Positions 1 to 7,082 of a stretch of DNA of 64,000 nucleotides are shown here, one piece after another. The notes under the pieces were generated by a model, which saw only the letters and a list, made by a program, of their open reading frames with translations, searched no databases and was not told the DNA's origin. This DNA comes from Ascidiaceihabitans sp029251465 (lineage in GTDB: Bacteria > Pseudomonadota > Alphaproteobacteria > Rhodobacterales > Rhodobacteraceae), in the NCBI RefSeq assembly GCF_042932805.1, contig NZ_CP170633.1, positions 3,596,001 to 3,660,000 on the forward strand, in the 5' to 3' direction. The translations under genes and the position numbers were made by a program. The first letter of the stretch is position 1. Each line of letters begins with the position of its first letter.

Positions 1-2
1 AG

Positions 3-188
3 AGCATCGATTTTGATGAAACCGACGTTTTGGCCCAGCCGAACATGAAGGCTGAAATGATCCAGCGCGCACAAGGTGGGCGCACCGTGCCACAGATTTT
101 CATCGGCGGTGAACACATTGGCGGCTGTGATGAGCTGCACGCGCTGGAACGGGCGGGAATGTTGGATAAAATGCTGGAACTTCAGTGA
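3..188 (+). CDS. grxC: Glutaredoxin 3, C-terminal part (gene starts before the window)
   Basis: The frame is open from the window edge and ends at TGA 186-188. The visible part carries the glutaredoxin C-terminal half: the cis-proline segment TVPQIFIGGEHIGG, which in this family shapes the glutathione-binding site, followed by CDEL and a final helix. The CPYC active site would lie upstream of the window and cannot be checked. Glutaredoxins reduce protein disulfides and mixed disulfides with glutathione in the cytoplasm. The stop overlaps the GTG start of the next gene (GTGA), so the two are translationally coupled. Family assignment is firm; the symbol rests on the short C-terminal segment. 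Confidence 0.85.
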   Translation, partial: SIDFDETDVLAQPNMKAEMIQRAQGGRTVPQIFIGGEHIGGCDELHALERAGMLDKMLELQ

Positions 189-1015
189 AAGCAGCGCTGC
201 TACAGCTAAATGTCTCGGACGATCCGGCGCAGAACCTGGTTCAAACGCTGGCTTATTTGGACGATGCAGTTGCGACCGGCGCGCAGTTTGTCCTGACCCC
301 AGAGGTCACGAATTGCGTGTCGACCAGCCGGTCGCATCAGCAGGACGTTTTGCAGCACCAAGACCAAGATCAAACGTTAGCGGCCTTGCAAAATGCGGTC
401 AAAGAACACGGAGTTTGGGTGCTGATCGGATCGCTTGCGTTGAAAACTGATGACGCAGACGGGCGATTTGCCAACCGGTCCTTCCTGATTGATCCACAGG
501 GTCAGATCGTCGCGCATTACGACAAGATCCACATGTTTGATGTGCAAATTTCTGACACTGAGACGTTTCAGGAATCTGCCGGTTACCGCGCAGGAACTAA
601 GGCGGTGGTTGCCAAGACCGACTTTGCTACACTCGGAATGGCGGTTTGTTACGACATGCGGTTCCCGTTGTTGTCGAATGCATTGGCCCAAGCGGGCGCG
701 CAAATTCTAACCTATCCGGCTGCGTTTTCGCCCGTCACGGGGGCTGCGCATTGGCATTCTTTGCTGCGTGCGCGGGCCATTGAAACTGGCTGTTACGTGA
801 TTGCGCCAGCGCAAACCGGACTGCATGCATCCAGCGGCACAAGTTCGCGCAGCACCTACGGTCATTCGCTTGTTGTGGCCCCATGGGGCGAGGTTATCCT
901 TGACGCAGGCGCGGATGCTGGCGTTTATGCATTTGAAATAGATATGCAAAACGTGGCCGACGCACGTCGCAAAGTTCCGGCTTTGCACAACGCGCAACCC
1001 TTTGAGGCCCCGTAA
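185..1015 (+). CDS. Carbon-nitrogen hydrolase, Nit-type (possible deaminated-glutathione amidase)
   Basis: This 276-residue protein has the nitrilase-superfamily Glu-Lys-Cys triad: Glu in LTPEVTN (about residue 39), Lys in YDKIHMFDV (about 115) and Cys in AVCYDMRFP (about 156). Length is normal for single-domain Nit proteins. The start is GTG 185, overlapping the glutaredoxin stop. Nit1-type enzymes hydrolyse deaminated glutathione, an aberrant transaminase product, or act as omega-amidases; the tight coupling to a glutaredoxin favours a glutathione-linked role, but that is inference from context. Substrate specificity in this superfamily cannot be read from the motifs alone. Confidence 0.85.
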   Translation: MKAALLQLNVSDDPAQNLVQTLAYLDDAVATGAQFVLTPEVTNCVSTSRSHQQDVLQHQDQDQTLAALQNAVKEHGVWVLIGSLALKTDDADGRFANRSFLIDPQGQIVAHYDKIHMFDVQISDTETFQESAGYRAGTKAVVAKTDFATLGMAVCYDMRFPLLSNALAQAGAQILTYPAAFSPVTGAAHWHSLLRARAIETGCYVIAPAQTGLHASSGTSSRSTYGHSLVVAPWGEVILDAGADAGVYAFEIDMQNVADARRKVPALHNAQPFEAP

Positions 1016-1031
1016 AAAATCGGCGCGCAAA

Positions 1032-1463
1032 ATGAGTAGCGACAAAAATGCCCTGGCAATTTCGCTGTTTGGCGAGATTTTGGCGGCGGATCAAACGGTC
1101 CGCAACCGGCTTAGTCGTGTGCTGCCCAAAGGCATGGAAATCTCGCATTTTTCGGTTTTGAACAATCTGGATTGGCACAACGGTGAACGATCACCCGCAC
1201 AACTGGCCGAGACGTTTAATGTGACGCGCGGGGCCATGACCAACACGCTGAGCAAGCTGGAATGGGCGGGCTACATTCATGTGCGCCCTGATTGGGATGA
1301 TGCGCGCCGCAAGATGGTGGCGATCAGCCCGTCTGGCAAAGCCGCGCGTGAACAGGCGCTGAGCGCAATCGCCCCGATGATCAACCAAGTGATCGAACAG
1401 CTGGGCGAGGACCGCGTCAAAGCAACCCTGCCGATTTTGCGCGAGCTGCGAAAACAGCTTTAG
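1032..1463 (+). CDS. MarR family transcriptional regulator
   Basis: A protein of about 143 residues with a MarR-type winged helix: recognition region QLAETFNVTRGAMTNTLSKL, then the wing around DDARRKMVAISP. MarR proteins are dimeric repressors or activators usually released by small phenolic or oxidised ligands. I chose ATG 1032; a TTG at 1002 in the same frame would extend it by ten residues into the preceding gene. It follows the Nit gene closely and probably shares its transcript. Its stop and that of the convergent ubiG share the bases TTAG at 1460-1463. The ligand is unknown. Confidence 0.85.
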   Translation: MSSDKNALAISLFGEILAADQTVRNRLSRVLPKGMEISHFSVLNNLDWHNGERSPAQLAETFNVTRGAMTNTLSKLEWAGYIHVRPDWDDARRKMVAISPSGKAAREQALSAIAPMINQVIEQLGEDRVKATLPILRELRKQL

Positions 1464-2206
1464 CTGGGTTTCACGCTTGCGGTCACGTAGTTCACGCTGA
1501 GATCGCGATCAGACAGTTTCCAGCCCCAAGTGATCGGGTTGAACACAAAGCCTTGGCGATCCACGGGTTCCATCCCCGACTGTTTGTGCAAATCAAACAG
1601 CTCGTCTGGCGTGATGAATTTGTTCCACTCGTGCGTGCCTTTGGGCAGCCAACGCATCACGTGTTCGGCCCCGACAATCGCAAACATGAACGATTTGGGA
1701 TTGCGGTTGATCGTCGAACACACGTGCAGCCCACCGGGTTTCAGCAGCAGTTGGCAGGCCGTCATGTAGGCGAGCGGATCAGCGACGTGTTCGACCACTT
1801 CCATGTTCAGGACCACGTCGAATTGTTCACCGGCTGCGGCCATCGCCTCGGCTGTGGTGAACCGGTAATCGATGTCCAATTCGGACTGCAGCGCGTGCGC
1901 TTGGGCGACGGGAATGTTGCGTTCGGCGGCATCCACACCCACAACAGTTGCCCCAAGCCGCGCCATGGGTTCTGACAGCAGACCCCCACCGCACCCGATG
2001 TCGATAATCCGCAGCCCCGCAAACGGCATCGGCTGGATCATGTCGCGGTCATATTCGCCGGCGATTTGGGAGGTGATGTAATCCAGACGGCAGGGATTCA
2101 GCATGTGCAGAGGCTTGAATTTCCCGTTTGGATCCCACCATTCAGCAGCCATTGCTTCGAATTTGGCGATTTCTGATGGATCAACTGTCGTTTGATGCGC
2201 TTGCAT
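1460..2206 (-). CDS. ubiG: Ubiquinone biosynthesis O-methyltransferase
   Basis: A class I SAM-dependent methyltransferase of about 248 residues that performs both O-methylations in ubiquinone synthesis. The N-terminal segment EIAKFEAMAAEWWDPNG is diagnostic for UbiG. Motif I (IIDIGCGGGLLSEPMARLG) binds SAM, and VLNMEVVEHVADP carries the following acidic motif. ATG 2206 is preceded by GGAGAT at good distance and gives the usual family N-terminus; an upstream in-frame start at 2269 would overlap the divergent pip gene. It acts at the cytoplasmic face of the membrane with the other Ubi proteins. Assignment is firm. Confidence 0.95.
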   Translation of the reverse strand: MQAHQTTVDPSEIAKFEAMAAEWWDPNGKFKPLHMLNPCRLDYITSQIAGEYDRDMIQPMPFAGLRIIDIGCGGGLLSEPMARLGATVVGVDAAERNIPVAQAHALQSELDIDYRFTTAEAMAAAGEQFDVVLNMEVVEHVADPLAYMTACQLLLKPGGLHVCSTINRNPKSFMFAIVGAEHVMRWLPKGTHEWNKFITPDELFDLHKQSGMEPVDRQGFVFNPITWGWKLSDRDLSVNYVTASVKPS

Positions 2207-2255
2207 TCTGATCTCCGTATGGTCTTGTGCCGTTCCATGCTTATATAGGGCCGTA

Positions 2256-3239
2256 ATGGACAAACACACTGATAAAGACTCAGGTCAAAAGCGCGCAGTG
2301 CAATATCTGTATCCACCGATTGATCCATTTGATCAGCGGATGATGGATGTGGGCCAAGGCCATCGCATTTATGTCGAGCAATGTGGCAACCCCAAGGGCA
2401 TACCTGTTGTCGTGCTGCATGGCGGGCCTGGCGGCGGCTGTAGCCCGTCGATGCGCCGCTATTTTGACCCCTCAGTGTACCGTGTCATTTTGTTTGATCA
2501 GCGCGGCTGTGGCCGTTCGCGCCCGCATGCGGCTGTGGCCAATAACACGACGTGGCATTTGGTTGATGACATCGAAGCGATTCGCCATGCGCTGGAAATC
2601 GACGCGTGGATCGTGTTTGGCGGCAGCTGGGGCGCCACGTTGTCGTTGGTTTACGCCCAAGCGCACCCCGATCGCACCACCCATCTGGTTTTGCGCGGTG
2701 TGTTCTTGATGACCCAAGTCGAACTGGATTGGTTCTATGGTGGCGGCGCTGGCAAATTCTGGCCTGAAACATGGGCGCGCTTTGTTGATCTGATCCCAGC
2801 GGACGAACGTCACGACATGATTGGTGCCTATCACCGACGGTTGTTTTCCGGCGATATCCCGGTTGAGACGCGTTACGCCAAGGCTTGGTCGTCGTGGGAA
2901 AATGCGCTGGCGTCGATCCAGTCTAATGGTCATGGCGGCGAGGCCCCCGGCGATTATGCCCGCGCGTTTGCCCGTCTGGAAAACCACTATTTCACCAACG
3001 CGGGTTTCCTGGAATTTGACGGGCAGATTTTGGCGCACATGGACCGGATCGCGCACATCCCCGGCACGATTGTACAGGGCCGCTACGACATGATTTGCCC
3101 ACCAGAATCCGCGTATTCTATCGCGCAGGTCTGGCCGAATTGTGATTTGAAAATGGTGCGCAACGCCGGTCACGCGCTGTCAGAACCGGGGATCAGCGCT
3201 GAATTGGTGCGCACGATGGATCGGATTGCTGCCCAATGA
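2256..3239 (+). CDS. pip: Prolyl (proline imino-) aminopeptidase
   Basis: A 327-residue alpha/beta hydrolase of peptidase family S33. The oxyanion segment HGGPGGG, the DQRGCGRSRPH block and the nucleophile elbow GGSWGATLSL (Ser about residue 125) are all visible, as is the late His in NAGHALSEP. It releases N-terminal proline from peptides in the cytoplasm. The gene is divergent from ubiG with a 49-bp gap and overlaps the next gene by ATGA. Length and motifs match the family closely. Confidence 0.93.
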   Translation: MDKHTDKDSGQKRAVQYLYPPIDPFDQRMMDVGQGHRIYVEQCGNPKGIPVVVLHGGPGGGCSPSMRRYFDPSVYRVILFDQRGCGRSRPHAAVANNTTWHLVDDIEAIRHALEIDAWIVFGGSWGATLSLVYAQAHPDRTTHLVLRGVFLMTQVELDWFYGGGAGKFWPETWARFVDLIPADERHDMIGAYHRRLFSGDIPVETRYAKAWSSWENALASIQSNGHGGEAPGDYARAFARLENHYFTNAGFLEFDGQILAHMDRIAHIPGTIVQGRYDMICPPESAYSIAQVWPNCDLKMVRNAGHALSEPGISAELVRTMDRIAAQ

Positions 3240-4096
3240 CCCGCCTTGATCGCCGTTTGCTATTCACGACAGGTGCCGCTGCGGCTTTGCTGGCGGCCAC
3301 CGGCGTGTCTGCGCACGCGTCGCCAAAGCGTGGTGGCCGTTTGGTTGCCGCCCTTTCTGGCGCGGATCGCAGCGATACGTGGGCGCAACCACAGGGCATT
3401 TTTATGCAAGCAGCGCGGGGTGCCGTTTACGAAACCCTGACGGAAATCGCAGCCGACGGCACGCTGCGTGGTGATATCGCATCGGGTTGGGCGACGCAGG
3501 ACGGTGGCCTGACGTGGGAGTTCGAGACGCACAGCAACGTGACATTTCACGACGGTCTTGCGCTGGGCATGGATGATGTCGCTGCGGTGTTCGCCCGCCA
3601 CGCTGATTTGAATGTTCTGACGGCTGAGGCAACTGGCGACCGCACGTTGCAGATCACTTTGACCGCACCAAACCCCAGCTTGCCGTATGTGTTGGCCGCC
3701 CCCAAATTCGCGGTCCTTCCCGCTGATCCGGCGCGCCAAGACGCAGGCATTGGAACCGGTCTGTACAGCGTTCAGAAATTCCAAGCGGGGCGGCACTTTA
3801 TTGGCACCCGCGTGTCGGCGCATCGCAAGGATGGAACCGCGGGCTGGTTTGACACAGTCGAGCTGGTGTCGATCCCGTCCGACACCGTGCGCGCCGAAGC
3901 ATTGCGTGACACGTTGATCGACGTGGCGGACATCGTCGCACTGGATGCGTATTCCGATCCGCTGGATTTTCAGCTGCTGCCGTCCGACCACGCCCCTCAG
4001 CAAGTTGCGCGCAAAACGATTGGCGTTCCGGCGGCTGTTGGCGCAGCTTGGCCTTTGGATGATTTGCGCATGACCCAACGCTGGTGGATGGCCTAA
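3236..4096 (+). CDS. Short family-5 (peptide/opine type) solute-binding-like exported protein
   Basis: A 286-residue protein with an N-terminal export signal (RRLLFTTGAAAALLAATG, with a Tat-like double Arg) and a region resembling SBP_bac_5: the segment YETLTEIAADGTLRGDIASG and the following WEFETHSNVTFHDG are typical of lobe I of peptide/opine-binding proteins. Family members are normally about 500 residues, so most of lobe II is missing. It overlaps pip by ATGA and ends before a leader hairpin; no ABC permease or ATPase genes follow. It may be a stable short paralogue or a degraded gene. No frameshifted continuation is visible downstream. Confidence 0.7.
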   Translation: MTRLDRRLLFTTGAAAALLAATGVSAHASPKRGGRLVAALSGADRSDTWAQPQGIFMQAARGAVYETLTEIAADGTLRGDIASGWATQDGGLTWEFETHSNVTFHDGLALGMDDVAAVFARHADLNVLTAEATGDRTLQITLTAPNPSLPYVLAAPKFAVLPADPARQDAGIGTGLYSVQKFQAGRHFIGTRVSAHRKDGTAGWFDTVELVSIPSDTVRAEALRDTLIDVADIVALDAYSDPLDFQLLPSDHAPQQVARKTIGVPAAVGAAWPLDDLRMTQRWWMA

Positions 4097-4106
4097 CCGA
4101 TAGGCC

Positions 4107-4135
4107 TTGCAGACTCAGCATGGTTTGCGTATATG
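4107..4135 (+). promoter_or_regulatory. Candidate promoter of the rimP-nusA-infB operon
   Basis: TTGCAG at 4107-4112 and TATATG at 4130-4135 are separated by 17 bp, an arrangement like a sigma-70 promoter. Transcription would start near 4142, ahead of a terminator-like hairpin at 4189-4211. This is a sequence match only. Confidence 0.45.
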
Positions 4136-4188
4136 GCTTTTAACAGCGCGGTGTTGGGGTCCAAACCTAACATCCACCGACCTTCACA

Positions 4189-4211
4189 ACGGGCCGCGCG
4201 CCCGTTTTTTT
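4189..4211 (+). terminator. Terminator-like hairpin in the rimP 5' leader (candidate rimP-leader attenuator)
   Basis: ACGGGC 4189-4194 pairs perfectly with GCCCGT 4200-4205 around a 5-base loop and runs into seven T residues (4205-4211). It lies 15 bp before rimP and downstream of a candidate promoter. It may simply end transcription from the upstream genes. A premature terminator in front of rimP has been described in alphaproteobacteria as the rimP-leader motif, so attenuation is plausible. Confidence 0.65.
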
Positions 4212-4226
4212 GTGCCGTATTGGCAG

Positions 4227-4814
4227 ATGGATATCATGAACAACGACCTGATCGCAAAAGCTGCAATTGACCAACGTCTGGCCCAGATTATCACACCGGT
4301 AATCGAGGACTTGGGCTATGAGTTGGTGCGCGTGCGTTTGATGACGGGCAAAAACGCGATTCTGCAAGTTATGGCCGACAAGCCTGAAGGCGGAATTGAG
4401 GTTGATGACTGCGCCAAGATTTCAAACGAAGTCGGCGCGGTGTTGGACGTCGAAGATCCGATTGCCGAAGAATACGCGCTAGAAGTATCGAGCCCCGGCA
4501 TCGACCGTCCGTTGACGCGGATGAAAGATTTTGAGAACTTCGAAGGGTACGAAGCCAAGATCGAAACCACAGAACTGGTCGATGGCCGCCGCCGTTTCAA
4601 AGGCGAGCTGGCAGGCATCGAGGGCGACGAGGTTTTGATCAACGTAGCAGAAGGTACGCTTGGTCTGAAATTCGATTGGTTGTCTGACGCCAAACTGGTC
4701 CTGACAGATGAATTGATCACTGAAATGCTCCGCCAGCGCAAAGCAGCGGGCACACTGAATGAAGACGCTTTTGACGAGATCCAGACTGAAGAGTCTGATG
4801 AGGGAGAAAACTAA
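4227..4814 (+). CDS. rimP: Ribosome maturation factor RimP
   Basis: A protein of about 195 residues needed for 30S subunit maturation. The alpha/beta domain with ITPVIEDLGYELVRVRL and the segment LEVSSPGIDRPLTRMKDF are characteristic, followed by the Sm-like C-terminal domain. ATG 4227 or ATG 4236, three codons later, could be the start; neither has a strong ribosome-binding site. The gene opens the rimP-nusA-ylxR-infB order shared by many bacteria, and its stop overlaps the nusA start (TAATG). The acidic C-terminus is usual for this group. Confidence 0.95.
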   Translation: MDIMNNDLIAKAAIDQRLAQIITPVIEDLGYELVRVRLMTGKNAILQVMADKPEGGIEVDDCAKISNEVGAVLDVEDPIAEEYALEVSSPGIDRPLTRMKDFENFEGYEAKIETTELVDGRRRFKGELAGIEGDEVLINVAEGTLGLKFDWLSDAKLVLTDELITEMLRQRKAAGTLNEDAFDEIQTEESDEGEN

Positions 4815-6430
4815 TGGCTATTACTTCTGCAAACCAGCTTGAGCTGCTGCAAACGGCTGAGGCTGTTGCCCGCGAAAAGATGATCGAACCCGGTTTGGTC
4901 ATCGAGGCGATGGAAGAATCGCTCGCACGGGCTGCAAAATCCCGCTACGGCGCGGAAATGGACATTCGTGTTGCGATTGATCGCAAGACAGGCCGCGCGA
5001 CATTCACCCGCGTACGTACAGTGGTTGCCGAAGACGAGCTGGAAAACTACCAAGCCGAATTCACGGTAGAGCAAGCCAAACAATACATGGCTGATCCCGA
5101 AGTTGGCCAGCAGTTCAGCGAAGAAGTTCCACCAGTTGAAATGGGCCGTATCGCGGCACAATCCGCCAAACAGGTTATCTTGCAGAAAATCCGCGAAGCT
5201 GAGCGTGATCGCCAGTACGAGGAATTCAAAGACCGCGCTGGCACAATCATCAACGGTTTGGTCAAACGCGAAGAATACGGCAATGTCATCGTCGATGTGG
5301 GCGCCGGCGAAGCGATCCTGCGTCGCAACGAGAAAATCGGCCGCGAATCATATCGCCCGAACGACCGTATCCGCGTCTACATCAAAGACGTGCGTCGCGA
5401 ACAACGTGGTCCACAAATCTTTTTGTCCCGCACCGCGCCAGAATTCATGGCCGAGCTGTTCAAAATGGAAGTGCCTGAAATCTACGATGGTATCATCGAG
5501 ATCAAAGCCGTGGCTCGTGACCCCGGTTCGCGCGCCAAGATTGCCGTGATTTCGTTTGATAACTCGATCGATCCGGTTGGTGCATGTGTCGGTATGCGTG
5601 GTTCGCGCGTTCAGGCCGTTGTGAACGAATTGCAGGGCGAAAAGATCGACATCATTCCTTGGAATGACGATCAGCCGACATTCCTTGTGAACGCGTTGCA
5701 GCCTGCCGAAGTGTCCAAAGTTGTTTTGGACGAAGAAGCTGGTAAGATCGAAGTGGTTGTTCCAGAAGAACAGCTGTCCTTGGCAATTGGCCGTCGCGGC
5801 CAAAACGTGCGCCTTGCGTCCCAGCTGACGGGTCTTGATATCGACATCATGACCGAAGCAGACGAATCTGCACGCCGTCAGGCCGAATTCGAAACCCGCA
5901 CCAAGCTGTTCATGGACAACTTGGATCTGGACGAATTTTTCGCCCAGTTGCTGGTATCCGAAGGGTTCACGAACCTCGAAGAAGTCGCATACGTCGAAGT
6001 CGACGAATTGCTGGTCATCGATGGTGTCGACGAAGGCACCGCTGGCGAATTGCAGGCCCGTGCCCGCGACGTGCTAGAAGCAGCCAACAAAGCGGCGCTG
6101 GAATCAGCCCGCGCATTGGGTGTCGAAGACAGCCTGGTTGAATTTGAGGGTCTGACACCCCAAATGCTAGAAGCATTGGCAAAAGACGACGTTAAAACGC
6201 TCGAAGATTTCGCAACTTGTGCGGATTGGGAATTGGCCGGTGGTTGGACCACAGAAAACGGCGAACGCATCAAAGACGATGGCTGCCTGGAACCGTTCGA
6301 GATTACTTTGGAAGAAGCCCAGACAATGATTATGACCGCCCGCGTAATGCTGGGTTGGGTTGATCCTGCGGAATTGGAAGCTGAAGAAGCTGACGATGAT
6401 GCCGACACAGAAGAGGAAGCCGAGGCCTGA
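4814..6430 (+). CDS. nusA: Transcription termination/antitermination factor NusA
   Basis: A 538-residue NusA. In order: N-terminal RNA-polymerase-binding domain (about 1-130), S1 domain (about 135-200, NVIVDVGAGEAILRR), two KH domains (GACVGMRGSRVQAV and LAIGRRGQNVRLASQ), and a C-terminal region with helix-hairpin-helix-like AR repeats ending in a very acidic tail. It controls pausing, intrinsic termination and rRNA antitermination. Its start shares one base with the rimP stop. Length and domain order are normal for alphaproteobacteria. Confidence 0.97.
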   Translation: MAITSANQLELLQTAEAVAREKMIEPGLVIEAMEESLARAAKSRYGAEMDIRVAIDRKTGRATFTRVRTVVAEDELENYQAEFTVEQAKQYMADPEVGQQFSEEVPPVEMGRIAAQSAKQVILQKIREAERDRQYEEFKDRAGTIINGLVKREEYGNVIVDVGAGEAILRRNEKIGRESYRPNDRIRVYIKDVRREQRGPQIFLSRTAPEFMAELFKMEVPEIYDGIIEIKAVARDPGSRAKIAVISFDNSIDPVGACVGMRGSRVQAVVNELQGEKIDIIPWNDDQPTFLVNALQPAEVSKVVLDEEAGKIEVVVPEEQLSLAIGRRGQNVRLASQLTGLDIDIMTEADESARRQAEFETRTKLFMDNLDLDEFFAQLLVSEGFTNLEEVAYVEVDELLVIDGVDEGTAGELQARARDVLEAANKAALESARALGVEDSLVEFEGLTPQMLEALAKDDVKTLEDFATCADWELAGGWTTENGERIKDDGCLEPFEITLEEAQTMIMTARVMLGWVDPAELEAEEADDDADTEEEAEA

Positions 6431-6452
6431 TCGTAGGCCTCGGAAGCTCCTG

Positions 6453-7073
6453 ATGGGTCGCGGTGGCGCCTCCAAAGACCGGGAAGACGGTCCTGACCGC
6501 AAGTGCATTGCCACGGGCGAAGTCCAGCCGAAGTACGGCCTGATTCGCTTTGTTGTCGGGCCAGAAGATACTATTTATCCTGATGTCTCAGGAAAGTTAC
6601 CTGGACGTGGTATATACGTGGCAGCAGATCGGGATGCCTTGGAACTGGCAGTGAGCAAGAAATTGTTCGCGCGTGGTGCCAAGCAGCAGGTCAAGATACC
6701 TGATGATCTGGTCGCCGAAGTTGAAAAGCAGCTGGCGCGCCAAGTGGTCAATCTGATCGCCATGTCGCGCAAGGCAGGGTCGGCGGTTGCTGGCTACGAA
6801 AAGACCAAAGCTTGGCTTCAATCAGAAGAAGCTCAAGTGCTGTTTCAGGCCTCTGACGGGTCGGGACGCGGCAAATCGAAACTTAGCACGCCGCACTACG
6901 GTAGCTATATTGGCTGGCTGACAGCAGACGAATTGGGTTTGGCGTTCGGACGCGAAACTGTGGTACATGGGGCGCTCGCCTCTGGTGGACTCACGAAACG
7001 TGTTGTAGAGGAAGCCCAGAGGTTGCGTGGCGTGCGCGCAAAAGAGGATGGCATTGGCCATTCGGAAGGATAG
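6453..7073 (+). CDS. YlxR-family RNA-binding protein with L7Ae-like C-terminal domain
   Basis: About 206 residues. The N-terminal DUF448/YlxR domain shows RKCIATGEVQPKYGLIRFV and PGRGIYVAADRDALELA; the C-terminal half (LIAMSRKAGSAVAGYEKTKA) resembles the L7Ae/L30e RNA-binding fold, a fusion common in Rhodobacteraceae. ATG 6453 is preceded by GGAAG and avoids overlap with nusA; an earlier in-frame start at 6360 would bury it in nusA. YlxR proteins have been linked to RNase P in Firmicutes; the role here is not established. The position between nusA and infB is the classical one. Confidence 0.9.
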   Translation: MGRGGASKDREDGPDRKCIATGEVQPKYGLIRFVVGPEDTIYPDVSGKLPGRGIYVAADRDALELAVSKKLFARGAKQQVKIPDDLVAEVEKQLARQVVNLIAMSRKAGSAVAGYEKTKAWLQSEEAQVLFQASDGSGRGKSKLSTPHYGSYIGWLTADELGLAFGRETVVHGALASGGLTKRVVEEAQRLRGVRAKEDGIGHSEG

Positions 7074-7082
7074 ACGAGCTAG

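Noticed and set aside
4097..4226. A tRNA gene in the rimP leader
   Set aside because: The only stable structure is the terminator-like hairpin; no cloverleaf or TTCRANY-type T-loop was found.
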